Source: an uncultured Prevotella sp. (GTDB lineage: Bacteria; Bacteroidota; Bacteroidia; Bacteroidales; Bacteroidaceae). From it: DNA of 64,000 nt. The notes beneath the pieces were generated by a model. That model had not been told where the DNA came from and ran no database searches. It saw nothing but the letters and a program-made list of their open reading frames with translations. Below, one piece after another: positions 52,151 through 60,045 of this stretch. The position numbers and the translations under genes are program-made. The stretch covers positions 1-64,000 of the forward strand of contig ONTZ01000016.1 of the NCBI GenBank assembly GCA_900320905.1, read 5' to 3'. Positions within the stretch are counted from its first letter, which is position 1; each line of letters opens with the position of its first letter.

Positions 52151-52217
52151 ACAAAGGTACAAAAAATCCCCGAAAAGCCAAGCGCCTTTCGGAGATTTTT
52201 CCAGTGCGGAGCAGTAA
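52151..52217 (-). repeat. Duplicated promoter cassette, copy 1
   Basis: 67 bp identical except for one base to 54291-54357. On the minus strand it carries TACCTTTG (52159-52152), with the esterase start 36 bases on. The segment CCAGTGCGGAGCAGTAAA is repeated once more 44 bp to the right (from about 52245). Confidence 0.85.
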
Positions 52218-52420
52218 ATTCTCCTCTGCACAGCAATATTTTTTCCAGTGCGGAGCAGTAAACTCCCGTTAACATACCCCTATTTCCTGCATCCTCGCAG
52301 CAGCAACGTTGAGGACTCTGAGGCACCTTCCTGTCCTCAAAGTAGCAGCGCTGAGCCCTCAGAGGCATCGTCATGTCCTCAAAGCAAAGCCTCCGGGCGC
52401 GCGGAGGCACTCATAAAAGT
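52218..52420 (-). repeat. Tandem repeats between the esterase and leucine-rich repeat genes
   Basis: Two imperfect 44-bp copies around CAGTGCGGAGCAGTAAA are followed by imperfect 42-bp copies built on GTCCTCAAAG and GAGGCA (about 52300-52400). On the minus strand the 42-bp units keep one open frame that would code for repeats of the type CFEDxxxPxxxQRC. No start, signal or conserved domain supports a gene; I treat it as repetitive intergenic DNA. Confidence 0.55.
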
Positions 52421-52425
52421 ATAAT

Positions 52426-54246
52426 TTATTGTCCTGTTATAATGTTCACAAGCATTACCACGTCAGCAACGTCCACCTTCCCATCGCCGTTCAGGTCGCC
52501 AACAGCAGAGGCATCACCAGCGGCAATCATCTTCACCAGCGCCACTACATCATCGGCATCCACCACGTCGTCATCGTTCAAGTTGCCATCTATAGCGTCC
52601 TCCTCTAATGCCACGATTTTCTTGAACTGGTTCCAAGGCTCAGCGGCCTTATATGCCTCTATCGACCCCGCCGGCACATGCAGCGTGGCATTATTGTAAT
52701 TAGAGTTGCTGAATGCATCCTCTGTTGTCGTCACGTTCTTTGCATAGCAATATACATCCATCAATTCCGTACAATAAGTGAATGCCATACTTGCTATGGT
52801 TTGAATTCCACTACCGATGGTTATGGAAGTCAGGTTTCTGCAATAACCGAAAGCATAATCGCCAATGGTGGCCATGCCGTCAGGGATGATAATCGAAGTC
52901 AGGCCGCCGCAGTACCAGAAAGTATAATCGCCAATGGAGGTCACGCCGACAGGGATGGTAATCGAAGTCAGGCCGCCGCACTGATAGAAAGCCTTCTCAC
53001 CAATGGAGGCCACACCGTTAGGGATGGTAATCGAAGTCAGGAGACCGCAAGAATAGAAAGCACAATCGCCGATAGTGGTCACGCTGTTGGGGATGGTATA
53101 TGCAGTTTCAGTCTTGCCTGTAGGATAGGTGATGAGTGTAGTTCCGTTCTTGCTAAACAGCACGCCGTCCTCGCTTTTGTAATTCGGATTAGATTCATCC
53201 ACCGTAATGGATGCCAGACTGCCGCACCACTGGAAAACATAACCGCCGATGAAGATTACACTACCCGGTATGGTAATCGAAGTCATGCCATTGCAATTAC
53301 GGAAAGCACCCCCTGCGATTCCTTTTGTACCATCGGCTATTGTTATTGCTCCTATTGGTGCTTTTCCTTTATAGCCCAAAAGCCAATTGTCAAGATACAA
53401 TAACCCATCATTCTGATTTTTATACCATTTTGTTCCCACAAAGACATCTGAGCCTATGGAGGTCGCGCCATCAGGGATGGTAACCGAAGTCAGGTTGTAG
53501 CAACCGGAAAAAGCAGCAAAGCCAATGGAGGTCACACTGTTAGGGATAGTAGCCGAAGACAGGTGGCTGCATTGATAGAAAGCATAATCGCTGATGGAGG
53601 TCACACTGTTAGGGATGGTGACGGAGGTCAGGCCATTGCAGTTTGAGAAAGCCATTATGCCGATGGAGGTCACGCCGTCGGGGATGGTATAAACAGTTGC
53701 AGCCTTGGCGATGGGATAAACTATAAGTTCAGTTCCGTCCTTGCTCAACAGCACGCCGTCCTCGCTCATGTAAGATGTATTGGATTCGTCTACCGTAATA
53801 GATGTCATCCTTGAGTTACCAATAAAAGCGCCCTCGCCTATTGTGGTCACGCTGCCAGGGATAGTAACCGAAGTCAGACTGGTCCCCCAGAAAGTATACT
53901 GGCCGATGGAAACGACACTGTTACCGATGGTAACGGAAGTCAATTCCCTGCAGCTACGGAAAGCCTCATCTCCAATGTTGGTTACACTATTGGGGATGAT
54001 AATAGATGTCACCCCGGTAGCATAGAAAGCCTTCTCACCGATTGAGATCACGCTGTACGTCATTCCGCCGTACTCGAAAGATTCTGGGATGGTGACATCA
54101 CCCTGATAGTTGTCCGGGTTACTTGTCACTTCGGCAGTCATTGCCTCTGTGTCTAAGTTGTAATAGATGCCATCGATCTCCACAGCATCAGCACTTGCCA
54201 GCATCGGCAAAAGCATCAATGCGATTGTAAACAATACCTTTTTCAT
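52426..54246 (-). CDS. BspA-like leucine-rich repeat protein with dockerin-like C-terminus
   Basis: 606 residues from MKKVLFTIALMLLPMLASA (signal peptide). About a dozen LRR_5/BspA repeats of the type SITIPNSVTSIGDYAF cover about 60-500. The C-terminus (about 545-606) has two EF-hand-like units, LNDDDVVDADDVVALVKMI and LNGDGKVDVADVVMLVNII, resembling type I dockerin repeats. Probably a surface-displayed or secreted adhesin or binding protein. Its promoter lies in cassette copy 2 (54291-54357). A truncated paralogue follows at 54790-55368. Confidence 0.9.
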   Translation of the reverse strand: MKKVLFTIALMLLPMLASADAVEIDGIYYNLDTEAMTAEVTSNPDNYQGDVTIPESFEYGGMTYSVISIGEKAFYATGVTSIIIPNSVTNIGDEAFRSCRELTSVTIGNSVVSIGQYTFWGTSLTSVTIPGSVTTIGEGAFIGNSRMTSITVDESNTSYMSEDGVLLSKDGTELIVYPIAKAATVYTIPDGVTSIGIMAFSNCNGLTSVTIPNSVTSISDYAFYQCSHLSSATIPNSVTSIGFAAFSGCYNLTSVTIPDGATSIGSDVFVGTKWYKNQNDGLLYLDNWLLGYKGKAPIGAITIADGTKGIAGGAFRNCNGMTSITIPGSVIFIGGYVFQWCGSLASITVDESNPNYKSEDGVLFSKNGTTLITYPTGKTETAYTIPNSVTTIGDCAFYSCGLLTSITIPNGVASIGEKAFYQCGGLTSITIPVGVTSIGDYTFWYCGGLTSIIIPDGMATIGDYAFGYCRNLTSITIGSGIQTIASMAFTYCTELMDVYCYAKNVTTTEDAFSNSNYNNATLHVPAGSIEAYKAAEPWNQFKKIVALEEDAIDGNLNDDDVVDADDVVALVKMIAAGDASAVGDLNGDGKVDVADVVMLVNIITGQ

Positions 54247-54290
54247 TATTCTTTCGGTTTTAATTATCAATTAGGTTTGCTGTTTCGGTT

Positions 54291-54357
54291 ACAAAGGTAC
54301 AAAAAATCCCCGAAAAGCCAAGCGCCTTTCAGAGATTTTTCCAGTGCGGAGCAGTAA
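54291..54357 (-). repeat. Duplicated promoter cassette, copy 2
   Basis: Same as 52151-52217 except one base (54331). It places TACCTTTG (54299-54292) 46 bases above the leucine-rich repeat gene. Confidence 0.85.
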
Positions 54358-54789
54358 TGTCAAGAAAGATTGCCTAAAAAAGTGCTTCCCTGATTGTGCA
54401 TTCTGGGAGAAGAAAGAGGCTGGAAAAAGGGACTTGGACGTTTGGAGGCTTCAAACGGGTGGTTTGGATGCTTCAAAGGAGGTGTTTAGATTATCCAAAC
54501 AACTCGTTCGGATAATCCCTATCCCCCCATAGAGATTATCCGAATGAGTCGTAAGTGCCATCTAAACGGATGAAAAAGCCTATTTGAATGACCCAAAGAA
54601 GCCCCTAAGTGTATCGTTGAGGTTGGCAAAATCGTAACTTGCAATATTTCAGCAACTTGGCATGGCAGCCCAAAACTAGCGTATTTGTGGGCAGTTAACC
54701 GTTTGCTGACTACAGCGCGATTCTCGCAAGCCACTTTGTCAAGAGATTTCTTCTGAAGCAGGACGATGTATGATGTAATGCTATTCCGT
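54358..54789. repeat. Non-coding stretch with 22-bp tandem repeats and a hairpin
   Basis: Four imperfect 22-bp units begin at 54441, 54463, 54485 and 54507 (pattern TTTGGATGCTTCAAAGGAGG). The last two overlap a 16-bp inverted repeat, ACTCGTTCGGATAATC (54502-54517) / GATTATCCGAATGAGT (54534-54549), with one mismatch that would be a G-U pair. The rest holds no gene that I can support. Confidence 0.6.
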
Positions 54790-55368
54790 TTATTTCCCCG
54801 CTATGATGTTCAAGAGCATCACCACGTCAGCCACATCCACCTTCCCGTCGCCGTTCAGGTCGCCAGCAGCAGATACATCACCCGCGGCAATCATCTTCAC
54901 GATTTCCACCACGTCGTTGGCATCCACCACGTCATCGCCATTCAAGTCGCCATCCATGGTTTCCTCCTCCAGTGCCACGATTTTCTTGAACCCGTTCCAC
55001 GGACTGGCGGTCTGATATGCACCAACCGATCCCGCCGGTACATGCAGCGTGGCGTTTGCGATATTTGACTTATTGAATGCATCATTCCCTAAATTCGGGA
55101 CATTTTCTGCATAGCAAAACATATCCAAAAGACTTATGCAACCATAGAATATATCATCACCGATGGAGGTCACGCCGCTGCCAATAGTGACGGAAGTCAG
55201 GCCTGTGCAAAAAACGAAAGCAGCAAAGCCGATTTCGGTCACGCCATTACCGATAGTGACGGAAGTCAGGCCCTCGCAAAGTTGGAAAGCATGTGTGCCA
55301 ATGGTTGTCACACTGTTAGGAATGGTGATGGAGGTCAGATTACCACATTGGTCGAATATTTTAAATAT
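54790..55368 (-). pseudogene. 5'-truncated BspA-like leucine-rich repeat gene
   Basis: The frame encodes LRR_5 repeats (LTSITIPNSVTTIGTHAF, LTSVTIGSGVTSIGDDIF) and a dockerin-like C-terminus almost identical to that of the gene at 52426-54246. It has no ATG and no signal peptide: upstream of residue F (about 55356) the frame meets an in-frame TGA at 55377-55375 in AT-rich DNA. A GTG at 55311 is possible but would start inside a repeat. The abrupt start suggests deletion or recombination between paralogues. Confidence 0.75.
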
Positions 55369-55492
55369 TGATAATCAATAACTTACATGTTAAACGGTAG
55401 AAAAGTGACGTTGGGGATTCTTTGGTGTCCCAAAAGCATGAAGATTTAACGTATTTAACGTTCTTAAACCCTGGTTACCATCATCTCATTGC

Positions 55493-57178
55493 TCATAATT
55501 TGATACACATCATGGTCAGGTCGTCGTTGGGTTCGGCTCCGTCGCGGTGCTTTTCCACTTCGGCCTCTATGGCCTCAATGACCTGGCGGGCATTTTCGTA
55601 ATGGATGGCACGTAGAATCTCCAACAGGCGGTCGTCACCGAACTGCTCCTGCTGCCGGTTCTCGGCTTCGTTCAGACCGTCGGTATAGATAAACAGCTGC
55701 CGTCCCTTGATGCTGTCCAGTTCCTCGCCCTCATACTCCAGTCCTGGCCAGAGTCCTATGGGCGCATTGGGCAGCATGTCGAGAAACTCGCCACCCAGTT
55801 CACCGCCGCCGAGGACAGGCGCATTATGTCCTGCGTTGCAGAAGTCGAGATGGCCCGTTTTCAAGTCGAGAAGACCAATAAACATAGTTACGAACATGGC
55901 GTTCACGTTATCTTCACCGGCAAGGGCTTTGTTGATGCTCGTGCAGATCTCTGCCGGCATCATGCCCTGTGTGGCATGGGTGAGGAACAGTCGTGTGGCC
56001 TGTGCCATGAACAGCGAGGCGGGCACGCCTTTGCCGCTGACATCCCCAAGGGCAAAATAGAGCTTGTCGCCCTCCAGATGATAGCCGTAGAGGTCGCCAC
56101 CCACCTCCTTGGCTGGTGTCATTGACGCATACATGTCTAGGCCTTCATAGTCGGGAAAAGTGCTGGGCACCATCGACATCTGGATGTCGCAGGCAATGCG
56201 CAGTTCACTCTCCATACGCTCTTTGGCGGTGGTGGTCTCTTCGAGTTGGTCGTAGGCAGTCTTCAGCTCGTTGTGAGCTTTCTCAAGACGGGCTCCCATG
56301 CGGTGGCGCACAATGATGTAGATGATAAGGAGAACGACAATCGCCGTCATGGCAATGAGTTGGGTGATGTGGCGCTGGCGTATGTTTCGCTCGTTTTCGG
56401 CGGTCATCTCCAGTTCCTTCTGGTGTACAGCCGCCTCTTCACGGGCTTCGGCGCTGCGCGAAAGAGTAATGGCCGAGTCAAGTCGTTCGGTGATACTTAT
56501 ACTCACGGCACGGGCTGTGTCGATACGACCGGCCTTCTTATTGACTTCATACTTCTTTAGGAGCATTTTTTGTATGTTCTCCAACGAATAGCTGGTGCCG
56601 AACTCTTTCATCATTTCATCCAGGCTTCCGAAGTTGTCGGCAGCATCCTGCCAACGTCCTGCCAGCCGCAGATAGTCGCTGGCCAGTATCTTGCCTTCTG
56701 CCGTCTGGAAGAAATCAGTCTGGCAAAACAGCCTGTAGGCCTCGGCGGCTTCGTCCTTGCGCCCCATACCCTCTAAAGCTCTGGCTAAATAGATGTTGTA
56801 GCGTGCCCGCTGTTTGTTGCTATAGTCAGGTCGCGCGTCAGCCTGCTTTTCATATCCGTCGATCAGCTGGTTCAGGCGCTCAAGCCATAATACAGCCTTC
56901 TTATAGTCGGCTATTTCCAAGTAGTTGTAGCTGATGTTGATCACGCCCACGATGGCATCGCGGAAACTGATGGCATTCGGGTGTTTATGGATATTGTAGA
57001 TGTGAGCGCTATAGGCTTCTTCCAGACGATTGTCGGTCTTGTCATCACTCAATCCCAGACGGCTCTGACTACAGCCGATATAGATGAGCATGTTGGTGTA
57101 TTCGCTGGTCGTGTCGCGTCCCAGGCTTTTTAGCCTTTCTGTAGCGGGTATGGCCGGCATACACCCGCACGTCCTCAT
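55493..57178 (-). CDS. SpoIIE-type PP2C phosphatase with TPR region (downstream part of a frame-split gene)
   Basis: Up to 561 residues in this frame. TPR-like helices (about 40-230) are followed by a membrane helix (about 272-292, ITQLIAMTAIVVLLIIYIIV), a coiled coil and a PP2C SpoIIE/RsbU domain (about 335-561) with metal-binding GGDLYGY and LGDVSGKGVPASLFMAQ, and IYTDGLNEAEN. The start of this frame overlaps the lipoprotein frame (57069-57494) by 110 bases. Continuity of the TPR region suggests one ancestral protein whose frame changes near 57120-57170. It would dephosphorylate an anti-sigma antagonist or similar target. Confidence 0.85.
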   Translation of the reverse strand: MRTCGCMPAIPATERLKSLGRDTTSEYTNMLIYIGCSQSRLGLSDDKTDNRLEEAYSAHIYNIHKHPNAISFRDAIVGVINISYNYLEIADYKKAVLWLERLNQLIDGYEKQADARPDYSNKQRARYNIYLARALEGMGRKDEAAEAYRLFCQTDFFQTAEGKILASDYLRLAGRWQDAADNFGSLDEMMKEFGTSYSLENIQKMLLKKYEVNKKAGRIDTARAVSISITERLDSAITLSRSAEAREEAAVHQKELEMTAENERNIRQRHITQLIAMTAIVVLLIIYIIVRHRMGARLEKAHNELKTAYDQLEETTTAKERMESELRIACDIQMSMVPSTFPDYEGLDMYASMTPAKEVGGDLYGYHLEGDKLYFALGDVSGKGVPASLFMAQATRLFLTHATQGMMPAEICTSINKALAGEDNVNAMFVTMFIGLLDLKTGHLDFCNAGHNAPVLGGGELGGEFLDMLPNAPIGLWPGLEYEGEELDSIKGRQLFIYTDGLNEAENRQQEQFGDDRLLEILRAIHYENARQVIEAIEAEVEKHRDGAEPNDDLTMMCIKL

Positions 57179-57494
57179 CGTCGGTAGAGTTCTCCACTGC
57201 GGCGATACCCGTCTTCCAGTACAGCTCGGCCATGCGCTTCTGCATCATCCTGTCGTAGGCGTAGCCCAGCCAGTAGCAAGCCTTGCCCTCGGAGAAATTT
57301 CCCAGCGGTTTGATACTGTCCACAAGCTCTATGATGCGCGGGTAGTCCTTGGCCATATAGGCCTCGTACACCATGTCTTCTGCTTCTCTGCACAGCCTTT
57401 CCTGTTCTTTGGAGTTGCCTCCACATCCTAACAGGAATAAGGCAGCGGTAACGGTCACCACCAGAGTCAAACAGCGAAGTGTTTTTTTGCTCAT
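57069..57494 (-). CDS. N-terminal lipoprotein/TPR part of the SpoIIE-type protein
   Basis: 141 residues from MSKKTLRCLTLVVTVTAALFLLGCGG at 57494 (lipobox LLGC). The helical stretch YWLGYAYDRMMQKRMAELYWKTG looks like a TPR motif that would normally lead into the phosphatase frame. After DEDVRVYAG the frame continues into a short unrelated Lys/Arg-rich tail and stops at 57069. A plus-one shift there would join it to the next frame. Either a sequencing or true frameshift mutation or, less likely, a programmed event. Confidence 0.7.
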   Translation of the reverse strand: MSKKTLRCLTLVVTVTAALFLLGCGGNSKEQERLCREAEDMVYEAYMAKDYPRIIELVDSIKPLGNFSEGKACYWLGYAYDRMMQKRMAELYWKTGIAAVENSTDDEDVRVYAGHTRYRKAKKPGTRHDQRIHQHAHLYRL

Positions 57495-57501
57495 ATATTC
57501 T

Positions 57502-58380
57502 TTATTTCCTAACAACCTTTTGACTGCCCTCGATGACGATGCCGCGGGTGCTGGCCGTGGCGGGTGTGCCTTGCAGGGTGTAGGCAGAACCCTCCGTGAT
57601 GGGCACGATGCGGGCTGAGTTTACGGGCGTGGACTCGCCCGTCTTCTCCTTGAACTCAGCACGTGCCTTGGCCAACTGCCCGATGAAGCGCTCATGGCTG
57701 CGAATCAGTTGATAGAGCACCGAGCCAGCCATGCGACCAGCATCGACGTCGCTCTGCCAGTGGTAGCCGGCGATGACGCGGCTCTGGCCGAACTCATAGC
57801 CACGGGCCAGCAATGCCTCCATAGCCTCATTGGTCTGGTTGATGTCTGACAACAGCAGCGCAGAAGTCCAGAAGAACACGGTATGGCCCGAGGGATAGGA
57901 ACCCTCGTTGCGGTGCTTCTCCTCCTTCTCGGGAATCAGCGTACCCTCGTTGTAATAGGCGTAGGGGCGCTGGCGGTTGAACGTGGCCTTGGCATCGTGA
58001 TAGATGCTGTCGCACGAGGCGCAGACGTCCTGCAGGATGCTGTATATCTCGGGTGTGCCCTCCTTCGTGATTTCCAGCCCGAAGAGCGGTCCCATCTCGT
58101 CGATGACGGTCTGCATGCTGTACACGGCATCGCGCTGTGCCTGGGCAGCACGCGCCTCGTCCTGGCGCATCAGCTTGCCCCAGAGGTGTTGTGACTGGTC
58201 GGCTACGAAGCGGGCCGACTCGAAAGCGGGGAATGGCGGCAGGATCTTGGTCATATCGGGCAGTTCTGCTTTGGTGAAATACGCATGTCCGTTGACCTCA
58301 TCGCCAGCGGCAAAAACGGTGGAGGCAGCCATCATGGCGGCTGCGGCCATCAGTAAATACTTCTTCATTTTTTTATTCAT
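57502..58380 (-). CDS. Class A acid phosphatase (PAP2 superfamily)
   Basis: 292 residues from MNKKMKKYLLMAAAAMMAAS at 58380 (or 4 codons later at 58368), with a signal peptide. The signature is complete: KATFNRQRP (K-x6-RP), PSGH in SYPSGHTVFFW, and SRVIAGYHWQSD (SR-x5-H-x3-D). It is a periplasmic non-specific phosphomonoesterase like PhoN. Overlaps the end of the S37 peptidase gene and precedes the lipoprotein/phosphatase pair by 7 bases. The C-terminus has an added Thr/Ser-rich extension of about 45 residues. Confidence 0.92.
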   Translation of the reverse strand: MNKKMKKYLLMAAAAMMAASTVFAAGDEVNGHAYFTKAELPDMTKILPPFPAFESARFVADQSQHLWGKLMRQDEARAAQAQRDAVYSMQTVIDEMGPLFGLEITKEGTPEIYSILQDVCASCDSIYHDAKATFNRQRPYAYYNEGTLIPEKEEKHRNEGSYPSGHTVFFWTSALLLSDINQTNEAMEALLARGYEFGQSRVIAGYHWQSDVDAGRMAGSVLYQLIRSHERFIGQLAKARAEFKEKTGESTPVNSARIVPITEGSAYTLQGTPATASTRGIVIEGSQKVVRK

Positions 58381-59977
58381 TAGGGAGGAAACCAAGTTGG
58401 TTGAGCCACTGGAAGAGGTGGTTGCGCTCGGAGAAGTTCCATGTGTCGATGGCGTCGTTATGACGGCCGTTCTCGATATAGAGTATTTGGCAGTTCTTGC
58501 CCAGTTTGTCGTCTGGGATGCGGTTGCCGGTCCAGGGGTCCTGCATGCCATAGACGAACATGATGTTGCAGCTGGACTGCTTGATGCCGTCGAGCACCTG
58601 GCGCATATAGGCACCATTGTCGTAATTGAAGCCCCATTGGGCAGGGTCGTTCGCCCCACTGATGGCTGCCTTCTCGGCTACCGTGAGCAGGTCGTCCACC
58701 CAGTCTGTTGTATAGATAATCGTGCCTAACTCTATAAATGTTTGAACATCGAACGGACCCCAACGCCGTATCTCCTCATCTGCTGCGCGGGTCATGCCTC
58801 TCGTCAGGATGTCATCACCCGACTGGCTTGGCTCCAGGTCGTCCACATAGTCTAAGCGGCGCTGGTAGTCAATGTTGTCCTCTCCTTCATAACTTCTTCT
58901 TTCATTAGCTAATATAAAGGTCAGGAACTTTTCGGCACTGTCGCCTTCCTGGGGTATCAGAGGCTCCCAGAGGCTATAGTGAACATACGACATCCTGCCC
59001 CAATGGCTATCGAACAGCATTCTCAATACTTTCTTCCGCACACTCTCTTCAGAATCAGAACTAAGATTGGGGTTGGCCTTGATATAGAGCTTTACGACCT
59101 CCTGCTGCAGCGTCTTGTTGCCACAGTATGCGCGGAAGGCTGCCTTCACCTTCTCTAAGCGACTGCCCAGAGCGTCGGCCGACAGAATATGGTTGTAGGA
59201 TCCCGTCTCTGTCATTGAGAGCATAAAGGGTGCACAGAAGGGCACATAGGCATCCATCTCGCCCGGGTATTCGTAGGCGTAGAGGGTTGAGGTCACACCG
59301 GGCTTGCTGACACCTGTGGCGAGCCACTTGCCCTGACCCACGATGCCGCTCTGCTTGATGGCAGTCACGATGGTGTGCAGGTCGGCAGACTGCTGTTTGG
59401 CACGCAGGTAGTTCCACTTGTTGGTATAGCCCTCAGGCAGCGACCACCCAAAGTAGCGGTGCTCCACCTGGAGGCAGTTGGCTCCGAGCACACCGACCAG
59501 CGTCGGCTCGGTGCAGTAGTCTAAACGGTTATTGTAGTCCTCGGTACTGCCTAAGCCGTAACCCTCGGTCAGCAGCACAGTGGGACGGTCCTTGCCAGCC
59601 ACAGTGAGTATGCACTGCTGCTTGAACCAGCCCTTCGAGGGGTCGTTGTGGTCGATGACCTGCTTGTAGTTGAAGAAGTAGGCCGTCTTGGTAAAGAACT
59701 GCCTCGTGTTGGGGTTATACGCGTGAGTCAACGTGAAGGGCTTCACATCCATCACACCGTCGATGGCCTTCAGGGCGTCAACGATGCTCTGGTCATACTC
59801 GGTAGCAGCAGGTACTTTGGTCAAGAACTCGTTCTCAGGCAACTTCATGCCTTCGCCCACTTCAATCACGTATTCCTTTTCAGGAGTTTCGGGAGTACCC
59901 GTGCCATTGTCATCATTGTCACTACACGATACCATTACCATGCTCATGGCTGCTATTGCAACACAGCGCATCATCAT
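58373..59977 (-). CDS. Lipoprotein of the S37 (PS-10) tripeptidyl aminopeptidase family
   Basis: 534 residues from MMMRCVAIAAMSMVMVSC at 59977 (lipobox MVSC). S37 markers are VEHRYFGWSLPEG, WLATGVSKPGVTSTLYAYEYPGEMDAYVPFCAPF with the likely nucleophile serine in GVSKPG, and a late MFVYGMQDPWTGN containing the probable Asp and a His in ENGRHNDAIDTW. It would remove tripeptides from protein or proline-rich substrates. 8-base overlap with the acid phosphatase gene downstream; 69 bases after the M13 gene. Confidence 0.88.
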   Translation of the reverse strand: MMMRCVAIAAMSMVMVSCSDNDDNGTGTPETPEKEYVIEVGEGMKLPENEFLTKVPAATEYDQSIVDALKAIDGVMDVKPFTLTHAYNPNTRQFFTKTAYFFNYKQVIDHNDPSKGWFKQQCILTVAGKDRPTVLLTEGYGLGSTEDYNNRLDYCTEPTLVGVLGANCLQVEHRYFGWSLPEGYTNKWNYLRAKQQSADLHTIVTAIKQSGIVGQGKWLATGVSKPGVTSTLYAYEYPGEMDAYVPFCAPFMLSMTETGSYNHILSADALGSRLEKVKAAFRAYCGNKTLQQEVVKLYIKANPNLSSDSEESVRKKVLRMLFDSHWGRMSYVHYSLWEPLIPQEGDSAEKFLTFILANERRSYEGEDNIDYQRRLDYVDDLEPSQSGDDILTRGMTRAADEEIRRWGPFDVQTFIELGTIIYTTDWVDDLLTVAEKAAISGANDPAQWGFNYDNGAYMRQVLDGIKQSSCNIMFVYGMQDPWTGNRIPDDKLGKNCQILYIENGRHNDAIDTWNFSERNHLFQWLNQLGFLPNE

Positions 59978-60045
59978 CTTCTTTTCAATTATTCCTAACA
60001 TATGATTATAATATAATTAATTAAACTATTATTAATTACACTTCA

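Noticed and set aside
52129..52410. 93-codon frame across the duplicated cassette and 42-bp repeats
   Set aside because: It runs through a promoter and repeats, has no signal or homology I can name, and overlaps the -7 element for the esterase. Kept only as a repeat finding.
54344..54734. Two short open frames in the gap between the leucine-rich repeat genes
   Set aside because: They overlap the 22-bp repeats and hairpin and have no start context or composition typical of a gene.
55369..55492. Possible gene start or terminator between the truncated leucine-rich gene and the phosphatase
   Set aside because: No hairpin, promoter element or reading frame of note is visible.
58381..58659. N-terminal extension of the acid phosphatase frame
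   Set aside because: The extra residues are a Ser/Thr-rich shadow of the S37 peptidase gene and would bury the signal peptide; the start at 58380 is preferred.
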